Program-made: the position numbers and the translations under genes
Assembly (NCBI GenBank): GCA_013076295.1
Contig: RQOL01000466.1
Coordinates: 1,984,001 to 2,048,000 of the forward strand
DNA: 64,000 nucleotides
Source of the DNA: Sanderia malayensis
Taxonomy: Eukaryota; Cnidaria; Scyphozoa; Semaeostomeae; Pelagiidae
Direction of reading: 5' to 3'
Shown here: positions 10,615 to 23,100 of the stretch, piece after piece
How the letters are laid out: each line of letters begins with the position of its first letter
How positions within the stretch are numbered: the first letter of the stretch is position 1
The notes under the pieces: model-generated
Seen by the model: the letters and a program-made list of their open reading frames with translations, nothing else
Databases searched by the model: none
Told to the model about the DNA's origin: nothing

Positions 10615-12019
10615 AGCAGCGGAAGAATCTTTCAGACGCCCCCCAGCGAAAGCTTCACCTTCAACGGGTGAGCCTTTATCGGAAATTGCTGCTTATTGCT
10701 TATAGCTATGTTGCCATCAGCTTCAAGAGGATATTTGAATATAACCTCGAATATTGTTGCTCCTTTCGATGAAGATGCGATCACCTTGGAGCTGAAGTTT
10801 GAAATGAAATGATGAGCGGTGTTGGCTGGGTTTTATCAACATGCCAGTATTTGCTTGTCATGCATGAACAAAAAACTTTTGTGCGAAAACAATACGTAGA
10901 GAAGGATATATTAGACCAAATTAAGAAAACAAAAGTTCTTCCTGGGAAAATCTTTTGTCTAAGATTTTCATTTAGAAAGTAAATTACTTTCGTTTCCTTA
11001 AGAAAGTAATATTTTTTGTTCAAAACACAAAAAATTCTCATTGGACCTCAAACTCGAGGACAGAAGACGATTTTTTATCTGATTTCCCGATTAGAAGTCA
11101 CCACAAGTTTGTTTCTGCGAACAATTTGGCAATTCCCTTCCAACTTAAAATGCATCAATAGGCCTCCCTTAAGAGACAGGAATCTGCATTGTACTCGACG
11201 ACATTGGTGGTTTGCTCTGCTTATTCAGCAACCGAGCACTATACACCCCCAAAACATTTTTCTAGCGCCGCCTCAAGCCGTCGTTTTGGCTTGCTGTTTG
11301 CTGACGAAATCGTGCCAATCAATAAGTTTAATCAGCTGAAAAGCTGACGTGTCATACAAACAGCTGAGCAAATTTTCAACAATGGTAGCCTGTCTTCCCT
11401 TGAAAAAAGAATGCGTAAAGATATTTGTTATATCTCCCAATGCTTCAAAAATGTTTAAAACGCTCAGCTTTATTCACGAATAATAATCAAGACAATCAAT
11501 GTTCCATTCCATTCTTCAATTTTTACAATTTATTCGATAGTTTTTCTGCAAGTTCTAATTTGGCCATGCAATGCTTTGTCAGTTTGAAACTTCGAAATAT
11601 TGTAAACAATCCGCTTCTTTGTTCTATATATCTTTAAATCATTATTCCCTCAACAACCAATTGTAAAGCAGCTCAGCAGAGTGTTTATATTCATATTAGG
11701 CCTACCCACAAGTTTCTCCAGCACTTATACATACTTTTTATATCTATCGAAATTTTCGACCTCATTCTTGGACCCAATATTCCTTTCCTAGCATCATTCT
11801 CTAATTGATGTTTCGTGGTTGCTGTTTTTGTTCATTACACGTGGGTTATCTGCTCGCCCCTGATGTGCATTTGCTTTTTGTCACTTTTGGGGGCGTGATA
11901 AGACAATGGCAAATATGAAGATTGAAGCAAGATCAGAAAAGCAATGAATTAAATATCCAGGACAGGATGAAAAGTCAGAGAAAATAAATAAAATATCCAG
12001 GACAGGATGTAGAAATGAG
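10615..12019. other. Intergenic region upstream of the NACHT gene
   Basis: About 1.4 kb holding the presumed promoter and 5' UTR of the minus-strand NACHT gene. No convincing ORF, RNA gene or transposon end was seen. Near 11937-12008 a short word (AAATATCCAGGACAGGATG) occurs twice. A poly-C run precedes the gene's first intron at about 10199-10210. Confidence 0.5.
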
Positions 12020-12230
12020 AAAAAAGCAATGAATACCTCTTTCACCTCTTCCTGATGCGAATATTCATCGATATCAAATTGTTTTTCCTCCAGCCTTTAA
12101 AACCCTTTGTGGAGGAGACTCAAGAGAAATGGTATTTTTGTTCGCTGATCCCTTGAAGACAATTGCCTGCAATTCCAGAGAGATTTTTGTTGATAATTCT
12201 GACAGTTTCTTTGTATTTGAAAAAAATTGA
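12020..12230 (-). pseudogene. Partial copy of exon 1 of the NACHT gene
   Basis: Aligns in the same orientation with 10330-10560. Shared blocks include the donor context TACCTCTTTCAC, then TCAAGAGAAATGGTATTTTTG against TCAAGAGGAATGGCGTTTTTG, and TGATAATTCTGACAG against TGATAATTCTGATGC. The copy has internal deletions and frame breaks and lacks the start codon. It ends just before the foldback element, so insertion or associated rearrangement may have truncated it. Confidence 0.7.
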
Positions 12231-12248
12231 CTCGGTCATCCATCACAA

Positions 12249-13871
12249 AATACGCTCTTTAACCGGAAATGAATTTTCATTGGCTAACGCGATTTTTCTT
12301 AGCGACGTGGTAGCAACGGATCTGGCCATGGATCTTCACAGTGAAAAGCCTATGGAACTGCGCCCAACTCATGTTTTAAAAGTGGGTTTTATCGCGTTAT
12401 TTTGGCAAAATATTGAAAAAAATATGCTTTTCTTGCGGGTTCGTATATGATATTTCGAATTTGTCAAGTTTTTTTTGTCTATTTTTGTTTCTCGTCTGTA
12501 TTTTGCGGTGTGTCAAAATGTGCCCTATAATAAAAAATTTAGGCCCGTCCGCTAGTCAATTGGTCAGTAACTCAATTTTTGGGGTTATGTTTCATTTCGA
12601 TTGAGCAAATGATGAATTGCAGAAAACACTAATCATAAATAATAATAATTTTGAGGAAAATGGTGCGGGTTTGTGCTGTCTTGGTTGATTTTCAAACGCC
12701 CCTTGTGGAAGCTAATGTTTTACAACAGACTAGGTACATAAAATCAAATCAATATGCAGTTCTGAGTTGTTCTGTGTCCATATAACAAAAGGGCCCATTC
12801 AAGACTGACTGATAGCAGTGCAGCTGGCATTAAAAACTAGCAATTTTATTCTCTATCTAAGTTTACATTTTTTGCAAGTTAGAAACTAAACTTAGACCTT
12901 CAGTTAAGCCTGAGCAATCTTCTCGAATGTGCTACTTCAATAGGGTCATTTGATCTCCAAGGTCCTTCTTACTTTTATTAGAGGGTGTTTCAGTGATTCC
13001 ATCCAGGGTGCACCTTATTAGTATACTTGGAAAAAAGTCCAAGCCAGTTGGTTGAATGTTATTTCCTGTGACTTTCATATACTACTCAAGCAAGTGTTTT
13101 ATGCATTTGAACCTTATATTATTCCATCTTTCATCCCCAATGGGATCAAGTACAAGTTGAACTGACATCAGCCCGTATTGAATGGACCCATTTTGTAATA
13201 TGGACAGCGGAACAGCTCAAAACTATTGATGTAGCAAAAGAGAATTTACTTGGAAAAATGCCATGTATTTATTTGCGAAAATTCTGAAATGGGTGAGATT
13301 ATGCCATCCTACTATCAAAAAAGGTCAAAATCAATTAAAGAAAAATATAACATTTACGAATGCGCAATTCATATTCATGTCTGCACTCCTCATACAAGTG
13401 AAACATAACATTTCATTTCGTACATTAGCTGCGTTTGAAAACTAACGGGTGTTTGAAAACTAACCGAGAAAGCACGAACCCGCACTATTTATGATTAGTA
13501 TTTTCTAGAATTCTGTATTTCCTCAATTGAAATGAAGTATATAACCCTAATAATTGAGTTTACTGACCAATTGACTGGCGGACGAGCCTAAATTTGGTAT
13601 GTTTTGACAAAGCGCAAAATAAAACCCAGAAGTGAAAAATGTTTGAAAAAACTTGACAAATTTGAAATATCATATACGAACCCGCAAGAAAAACATATTT
13701 TGTTCAATATTTTATCAAAATAACGCGATAAAACCCACTTTTGAAACATGAGTTAGGCGCAGCTCCATAGGCTTTTCACTGTGAAGATCCATGGCCAGAT
13801 CCGTTGCTACCACGTCGCTAAGAAAAATCGCTTTAGCCAATGAAAATTCATTTCCGGTTAAAGAGCGTATT
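12249..13871. mobile_element. Foldback (long inverted-repeat) DNA element, ~1.6 kb
   Basis: The left arm (12249-12702) and right arm (13447-13871) are inverted copies: the ends are AATACGCTCTTTAACCGG and its reverse complement, and similarity runs for more than 400 bp. Inverted similarity resumes further in (about 12760-12815 against 13160-13220), so the arms may exceed 550 bp with indels. Both flanks carry CATCACA (12241-12247, 13873-13879), a likely target duplication. No transposase ORF is visible. The superfamily is uncertain; Mutator-like or foldback elements have such long arms. Confidence 0.8.
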
Positions 13872-13879
13872 GCATCACA

Positions 13880-15013
13880 TCCGCACCTGCGTAGCACTTT
13901 CTTAAATTCTTCTGCGCATCCTGGCCACCTTTAGATTTTGCAAATCCTGACTGAAAAACGTTTTCTATGTTGTTTGGCGTGTTTAGTTTTGTTTGTTGTT
14001 CCTACTTACATTTTAAAAGATATTTTAGTTGTTTGCCATGGAATTTGCATTTCTTTTTGCTTCTATATCCAATTTATGTTTGGCAGTGACAAAAGATAAA
14101 GAGACAGACGACGAATTATGGAAAATTAGGTTTGGGTATTAAGAAACTTGCTAAGAAACTTCTTGTGCAATAAATAGGGTGAAAGCTAAGAAACTGGTAC
14201 GAGGATGTTGCATAGTTTCTTATAAAAAGAATGGGTGTATGCGAAACGGAACAGCTCTGTGAAGGAAACGATGACGGTGTTCACCACTGTCACCACTGTC
14301 TTGATGCACAAAACGGCAACCAGATCAGGAAAGATAATACCGGCGAAGAATTTTTAGAAAAATGTGGATATGTCATATGTCTGGATCTGACTCCCTATAA
14401 TGTGCAGTGAAATGAAATGAATGAAAAGGTAAGAGATGTGGAGGGTTAGTTTTAAAAGTGCCCTGACAAACTCTATTATAAAGAAAATATCTTCTGCATC
14501 CAAAGAAAATCGTTAGTTTGACAGATTATCATCATATACTTCTTTTGCCTGAGCATAAAAGTGCTGCTTCGCAGCCACCAGCAAATGAAACTGGTATTCT
14601 AATGTTAACACGTAGAAGTGTTCAGCAGGAGTGATTAGAATATTAAGAAGTTAATTAATACCCGCATTACTCCAATCTCTATGGTATCACTGTATGAATT
14701 GCAGAGTCATTCGTTGACTACGTCCAACTTTCACAGAAAATGTGTGATGGTCTTTGTAACGCGAATTCCATTCATTCTTTTGTAATGATTGGTTACTGAA
14801 CAGGCCACGTGATTGGTTGGACGCTGGGATGCATCACGCATCAATTCAACCAACACAAACATGGAAGAAGAACTGACAAAGATTTTTACGTATGAAGAAC
14901 CAGTTTACAAGTCGCTTTAAATGTATATAGTGTTTTACAATTCATAATATTCAGAACATGGATTTATTGTAATTATATTTATTTACCTCGGTGGATAAGA
15001 TAAGCCAAGTACA
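13880..15013. other. Intergenic region upstream of PAR-3
   Basis: About 1.1 kb between the foldback element and the PAR-3 start codon. It should contain the PAR-3 promoter and 5' UTR, but I see no clear TATA box or splice sites for a leader exon. No ORF of note. Confidence 0.45.
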
Positions 15014-17184
15014 ATGAAGCTTACAGTCTGTTATGGACATGTGAAAATAATAGTTCCTTGCGGCGAGGGTGAGCTCACTGTAAACGCTCTGATTGAAAAA
15101 AGTACTGCCAGATATCGTAAAGCAACTGGCAAGGTATTACTACCAGCTTTATTTTAGCTTATTAATTACTTTATTTGCACATCAGTTTTTGTTTATCTGC
15201 TATTAGTTTTGAGGTTGATACCGGCGCCTGTGGCTTACTGTATTAAGGCAGAAAAGTGGGCCTGAACATTTGGGCCTGAAGTCGGAAAGTTTTGTAAAAG
15301 TTATGATTTTGGACAAACATAATCAACATGTCTTCAGTTTCAATCTCGAATTTCTAAGGTTTTCATATGAAAAGAAGTTTAGAAGTTGTCTAATATTCAT
15401 GTTGATGACCGAATTCCTTGATTGTTATAATTTTTATAGTGTTAAATGCGATATTAGTTGTAAGAAGATCATCACAACATGCTATGACTGATAACAATAA
15501 TTTTAGTTCAGACAGATTAGGCCCGTGTTTTGATGCTGAATATGAGCAGGGAAGTACATGGCAGCGTACAGTACACCGACGGGCTTTGTCAAGTTATGAC
15601 CTGCGTTTATTGAAGCATCTCAGAGGTTTACACATTATAAATCCTGTCGCTAGTAAATGAATGAGCCGAAAATAAATCTTGGATGCAGTGAGTCAACCAA
15701 GAATTATAAAAAACACGCGAGTTTTTTCTATATAAATCTTGAAACCGGTGTGCCTACTGAGCTGTGATTTATCTAAAGGATATTACACTTCATGAAGGAG
15801 AAAAGGTCGACAAAGCATTTGCATGTACTGTTTGCTTAAGTCAAGGCGTGATATTATACACGAGGTTATCGGTCAATATTTTTTGAATTTGATGTATGAG
15901 GGTGTATATGAGTAATGGGTTGGCAGTGAATATTTTTTTTACTTTTGACATAAGCTTCACCTTCCTGTTTTGGTCGATTATTGTTTTCTGAATTGGACGT
16001 TTTCCAAAGTGGTAGCTGTGCTCTTGAAATAGAAATGAGCTAAAGTTGAGGCCACCTATAGCTTGCATCTTTAGTATGTCATAGGACATGTTGTATTTGT
16101 ATGAAATTCATAGAAACCAGTGCTGCCTTGAAAACAGTTAGTTATTGAACCTCAAAGTGGTGTTCAATACAGACAAGAAAAGAAGCAATCACATTTTTGT
16201 CTTTGACATCAATGATAGCAGGTGTAAATGCTCAGACATAAAGGTTCTGTGATGAAATTTATCTACATTGCCTTGCAGAGCTCATTAGACCATGTTTCTG
16301 TGAAGTACTTGCAGACAGTGGAAGGTGGAATTTTGGACTCTGATGACATTATTGCAGATATATGTGATGATAGAGACACGGTAATTGTTGGATTTATTAT
16401 GAGATATATTGGTTTTTAACAGGACCTTTAAGCTTCTGACTTGCCCCCAGTAAAAACTTACTCCAACCATGATACAATTTGCTGAACCTGGACTAATCTG
16501 TAATGTAACGGGCTTAATCCCATTCTCCAAGCTAAAGCATGCAACTACAATTGATGTCTGCTATTTTGACTGCCACTATCCTTGCTTTGGTATAATATAC
16601 CAGTGAGCATCTGTTATTTATCAAAAATTTGCAGTCTCAAACAAATTTTAATTTTTCCTACGAGTTTGAGATAACGAATGTCAAATGTAGCAAAATAAAA
16701 TCTAAAGCTAACTGACAGTTTGAACCACTTTGATATGGAGTGAACTCTTTATTATAAGTTAGGGTCACATGCTGGAAATTTGATAAGCTGTCATGTAACT
16801 GTTCATTTGATTTGGTCTGTTTACAATATTTTTTCAAGTGATGTGAAACAGCAATGTAACTTTTGTTTAATGTGTAGACTGTGTTGTTTTACCACTACAA
16901 ATGCATTGTATAAGTAATTCAATAACAAGAGCTGCATCATTTAATTTGTTTTTTAATCCTGTTTGTTTTTACAATAAGTTTTCACTTGCCTTGAATTCTA
17001 AATAAAAGGATGGATTTTACTGAAATAAAGAACAGTTAAACACTGCTTTTTTATAAGCATAATCATATATCTAAATCCATCTTTGAAAGACGCTTATTTG
17101 TAAGATTGAATTTCAGTTTATTTCAAATCATTTATCATTGTATATTTTCTTTTTCTATAGTTAGTTGCAGTATTTGAAGAGACC
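15014..17184 (+). other. PARD3: PAR-3 CR1 (NTD) self-association domain
   Basis: Residues 1 to about 82, from exons 1, 2 and the start of 3. Visible blocks are VPCGEGELTV, ALIEKSTARYRKATG, GGILDSDDIIADICDDRDT and LVAVFEE, matching the PB1-like N-terminal domain that drives head-to-tail PAR-3 polymers. Confidence 0.9.
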
Positions 17185-20100
17185 ATTCGGCACAGACCAG
17201 AGAACAATGGAGACAGTGCAAGCACCACATCATCCATTGAATCTCATCAGGATTCTGTTACGAATACGTTTGACAGGATCCAACCTGTTGCTCCCCCACC
17301 TGAGTTTCAAAACGTACCAACCCACAAATCACCCCCTACCATCGTAGATGCATTACCACCAAGGATGAATCGAGACGAGAGGAACGGGCCTTCTATGGCA
17401 AATAAACCGAGAAAAGAAAGACCTTGGAGATCAAATGAAAGCTCAAAGACATCACACACATCATCATCTGCTTCATCAACACCAATGTCTAGTCCTGATG
17501 TGGTCAAAAACAAACAGAGATTCCCTGGTTTTGATAGGGACCTGAATAGAAAGTCACTGTCTGTTGGACACCCATTGCTATATAGTTGGATAGATGCACA
17601 GGAGAAGATTAATGATAATGCAATGTATTCGGTAAAAAACTTTGTTTGCTTGATACGTTAGAGCTTTGTTATTGCTGTTTAGTCGTATTTTCTTGACATT
17701 GTTGTGTGTTTTTTCTTCAACCAGCCGGGGTTTGCTTCAGATCAGCAAGGTTCTTTGGACAAACAGTTCTCTCCAAGTCGTGACAGCTTCTCAAATCCGT
17801 CCACTGCAGATTTTGACGACTTGGATGATTTGTCATCGTCTGCGAGTGAAGAAATTGAGCTAGAAAACGATAGAATGCTTGACATGGGCCTGAAAGTTCA
17901 GGGATACAAGAATGCAGAAGGTAAAGAGCTGGGTCTAATTGTTCACGAAGTAAAGCGAATTAACGCGGGTCGACAGGGGTCTTTGAACGTTGCTGATAGA
18001 ATCACCGAAGTGAATGGCGTGAACCTGAGGGGTAAAACTAACGCAGAAGCCGAGGCTATTCTCAATCGTGCTTTGGTGAGTGGAGCTTTGAAGCTAAAAC
18101 GCACTAGATCGCATCGTTTCATAACTAAAGACTCCACGAAAATGCCGCTGTCAGAGAAACCAAGCACCCTGCCGAGGATTGCTGATTCTGTGATATCGAA
18201 AAGCAAAGAAGCGCCAAGACCAAAAAGGGTCGTTCAGAATGAAATTCACGAGGCACCGATTGAAGGTTATAGCGAGTTGCTCTAAATCCCCTTCACTCCC
18301 TGCATCATCCATCTGCTCCATTTATAATTGCTGTACTGTAAGGTGATATTTTCCCCAAATCATCGTTTATTGCCGTTTCATTGCAGATCCAGAAGATTTG
18401 AAGCCCGTACCGAAAGCTCTGACTGGTAAAAAGATACGCATTGCTTTAATGAAAGGTATTAGCAGTCATCCATTTCATGCAGACTTGAATTCAGATCTTG
18501 CATCGCACGAGAATGCGACAACCGTTTCATTTTAACAATTAATTTCATTTTAGGCAAAAATGGTCTCGGCTTCACTATTACTAGCAGAGACGTCATCACT
18601 AATGGGCCTAGTCCGGTTTTTGTGAAGAACATTCTGGTAAATGGTGCCGCTATTCAAGATGGCAGACTTCAAATTGGGGATCAAATCCTTCAAGTAAGTT
18701 TCCAGAAGATTAATTATTTGTCTGCTCTACTTGATTGTTCCTTTGCTTCTTACTCTTTCATTCTCTGTTTACAGCTAGCTAGATCAGACCTTATTTCTTT
18801 TTCATGCTTAATCTTTACTCTATCTTTTCCGTGGTTTGTCTCAAGATTTTCCATTCTTTATCCCCAGCTTTTCCATGCTTTATTTTCAGATTCTTCCTAT
18901 TTTTTTCCCAGATTGTCCATACCGTCTCGAATTTCTTTCTGCTTTGTTTATTTTAAAGATCATTAATCCATACTTTCTTTCATTCTATGTCTTTAGATTA
19001 ATGATATTGTCGTAAGTGGCAAAGAACAATCAAAAGTGGTAGAGGTATTGAAGAAATCGACAGGACTTGTGCATCTGATTGTGAATAGAGAAATAAAAGA
19101 ATCAACGGAAGTCGACGAAAATGAAGAAGCAATGGTGTGTGTTCATATTAATTTATTTCCACTCGGAGTATTAGAGAGGGAACGTTGGGCTCGAACTCCT
19201 GATTACCAATGTGTCAAGTATGCGAACGTGATGACTTACCCTCTTCGCCATCTGCCCACCTCCACCCCAATTCGCCTGGTGCATTAAGTATAAAACAGGG
19301 TGGTGTCAAAGACCTGCGGTTCGATTCCCCGTGTGGTCGATTTATTTTTATTTCTTTGTGGCAGAGCATTTTTATTTTATCGAAATTTGTTTATTTATTT
19401 TATTTTATGGAATTGCATGGCGCAGTTAAATGTTAAAATAATTTTATTCTACTATTTTATTCTATAAGTTTATTTCCATGCATGATTATTTTATAATTTA
19501 TTATTTTCACGTTCAGGAAACAGTTTCAGACGATTCCGGTATATCTGCGCCGAAGGATGAGATTTTGAAAATCACCATGCCATTGAACGACCTCGGACCA
19601 GCTGGTCTGGGTATTAGCGTGAAAGGCAAGGCAGCTGCAATTGAATCGTGCGATCTTGGTATTTACATCAAGTCGATTATTCATGGCGGAGCAGCGGCTA
19701 AGGTGAGTTTCCCACTGTCCTTTACCAGTATAGCAAAACAGGATTGATAGTAGAAATGTAGCTAAATAATAGCGTTGAAAATCGGAAGCATCATTTAGAA
19801 ATGTAGCTAAATAATAGCGTTGAAAATCGTCAGAAAGATGTTAGGTTTTCAGTTTTCGTTCTCTTTCTGGCGTACTACTCCGATGAGTGTCAGACGAAAA
19901 GCTTTAGTAGTTATTATGTTTCGCTATGTTTCCGATTTTCAACGCTATTCTGAAGTTCTTTACCGATCAAAGATTGTTCTAAAATGTAGCTAAATAATTT
20001 GAGGAGACTGAAATTTAGACTGAAAAGAGACTGAATTTTATAGCACCTGCGGATCCATGTTTTGTTTACAAATAGTGAAGCTGGAGCTACCCATGTTTTA

Positions 20101-23100
20101 ATGCTCAAAACTGTTTGCATCTTGTACACAGGATGGCCGGCTCAGACCTGATGATCGCATTCTCAGACTCGAAGACGTGTCACTAGAGGGAATGCCCAAT
20201 GATAAAGCCATGGACATAATGCGAAACACGATGAGATCGGCGGTCAAAAAGGGTGCACTTAGAATTATAGTATCCAGAAAGGCAAAAAAGGAATCACCCC
20301 AGGCCCAAACGCCGGTGATTAGTGCAACAAAACCCCAAGCCGAACCGATTGCGATCAACTCAACGAAACCCCAAACCAATACGGCTGTAGCTAGCTCAAC
20401 GAAAAGAGAACAATTACCAACAACTTTGAAGTTACCAAGTGAGTGAAATGCGTAGCTTTTGATTTCAACATATTGCTGTGATGCTACAATACATTAGTAT
20501 TTGTTTAATTAAAAAAAGACATTTCTCAAGTTTATATCTTAGATGAGTATTTCAGTTAGACAAACTAAGAAACTCAAAATTAATAGTTCATAGTTCATAG
20601 ATACCGTAGTTTTCTTTTATGGCCCTCTCCTGGGGGATTATTGTTTTCAAGCGTTTCCAGGGGTGCTAATAAGAAAGAGGCGCTAAAGAAAGAGGGACTA
20701 AATTAAGAGGGGGCCTTGAAGATATTTACGGTAGTTGGGTTTGCTGTTGCATTGGTTTTGTTGTTGATGATCTGACAAGTAGTCATGCAAGATAACTGAC
20801 TGATTTGCCTGTCTCCAGCCAATTTACATGGTTCATTTTGTATGAAACAAGGTCGTATCAGATGTCTTCTGTTCGATTCCCAGTGTGATGGAGTGTTTGT
20901 TATTTTCTACCAGTTTAGTTTGATTCTATCAAGTAAAGAATAAAAAAAGAAAAGCAACCCAGTTGTATTGAGCGTATTGAACTTTGCATTTGTTTTTACT
21001 CTAGATATTCCCACGTCAGACTGCAATGAAAAAGGAAAAACTGAATTCACCGTAACAGCAGCACCGATACGAACGAAGTCCTACTTCAGAGCTCTGCAAA
21101 AAGACCTGACAGACTTTCAGGAGAGCAGAAAAGCCGACGACAAGAGTACGCGAAACGCAGTCACTCAGCATAGTAATTCTGGTAAAGTCGTTTCTGTTAG
21201 TTCTGTTGAAATTCCCATTACGCAGCCATCAAGGACAGTGCTCATCAACAGAACGCCAAGCACGGAGAAGAAAGCAATTGGCAGAATGCCGAGTAAAGAA
21301 AGAGCAACGGCGGCAACGACAAACGCAACACTCTCTAAGCATCCAGTTTTCTCAACAGAAAAAGACCTGTTCTTTCAACAGCCGACCACAAAACCCCCCA
21401 AGTATCAAGATTCCTCAATTGACCCCCCTTCCTACGCCAATCTCCCCCCTCCTTTGTACGAAGAGGCCATGGGGAGTCGATCGAATTCCACGTCGGATTC
21501 GGCGAGCAGCAGTAAACGTTCAACGTTGAACGGCAATAATAACAAGGACAGTGAGCTGAGGCACAGTGATGCGGACTTTATACCACGCACAATGTCGACC
21601 AGTTCGAGATTCTCGCTCGATTCGCTTATGATGAGTCCAGACACGTTGCCGTTCTCGCGAGATGCTTTCGGGCGACTGTCGATTTCAGAAAGGAAAGGCA
21701 GGGCACATCTCGATGCAACTAAAAGCGATTTCTATTATAAAATGAAGAAATATAAAAGCATGGAAGATATCAGTTACAGTAAGTTGTTATTTAGTTTCAC
21801 TAATTTCTATCTTCTCAATAGTCTCTAACTTATACAGAGTTAGACTTCAAAAAGAACATCTGATGATTGCATAAGTGCGTGAAACTTTGAGTCACAACAG
21901 AGATATGTGTCTTTTTTGAAGTCTAACTCTGTATATTCCGCTCTGCCCATGGCATAGAGCACTCTTCTATCCAGAATAGACATACGAAATACTGTAGTTT
22001 CTAGCTTAATAGTTTTTGTTTTCTTCTCAATAGCTTCTATCTTTTTAATAGTTTATATCCTAATGGTTTAGCTTCTTGCCAGGTTGCGGCATTTCTTTTC
22101 CATTTCAATCGACCTTCTTTGTATAGCATCTAACGCTTGTGGAGTTAAGCGAATCTTTTTTGATCAAACCAGGTAGAGACACAGAAGACAGTGGTGTAGC
22201 TGCAGCAAAGAAACTGTTTGGTAATCGAGGATCAGTAGAAGATGATGATGCAGGTATTCTACACTCGGCACTGATCATATTATCCCCACTATCCTTTGCA
22301 TAATGCACTATAATACCACCCTAATCAGTTACTAATCATAACGCACTTTGATTGTCACAGATATAGTCCCGTTGCACGAAGCTATGAGACGCACTGAGTC
22401 ACTTGATACTCTGCTCAGTTCTTCGAAAATATCTTTGCCCAAAGGTGAATTACTTTCATCATGCTATAACTCCTTCAAAACCTTGGCTAACTTGTTCTTC
22501 TTTTTTACACCACTTGTTCTTCATGTTCCCTTACGGCCATTCTTTTTGTTCTTTACATTTCTTCCTTATTTTTCACACTCCTTGTCCTTTACAGTCCTTA
22601 TTTTTACAGTTATTTTTCTTTATTTTCCTGTTTCTCACACTCTTTGCTAATCACAGCCTTTAACACCAGCACTTTTTGCTCTCAGCTGCATTAACAACCC
22701 AGCACTTTTTTACATATAGATATTGCGATGTATTAGCTTATCATCGGTGCATAGAGAACTATCTATTAACTACCTATCCACAGCTTTATGGGATAAAAGA
22801 ATAATACCCACCTGTCCGCGTATATTGCAGTTGTGATCGCCTTTAACTGCTGATCGCTTTTGCATTAATTGTTGATTGTTGTATTTCGCATAGGTGTAAA
22901 TGAAGATTTAGCATTTCACAGAGGCACAGCAACCAGCAGTAGCACTCCGTGGTATGCACAGCGAATGGTATCACCGCAAGCATTGAAACTCAGGTAAGCA
23001 GAACTAGTAGCACCCTTAAGCTCTCCCAACCCCTTCATATCAGACTACATTTGGTTCTTCACACGTCGTCGCCTATACAAATGCCTCATTTCATCTTGTT

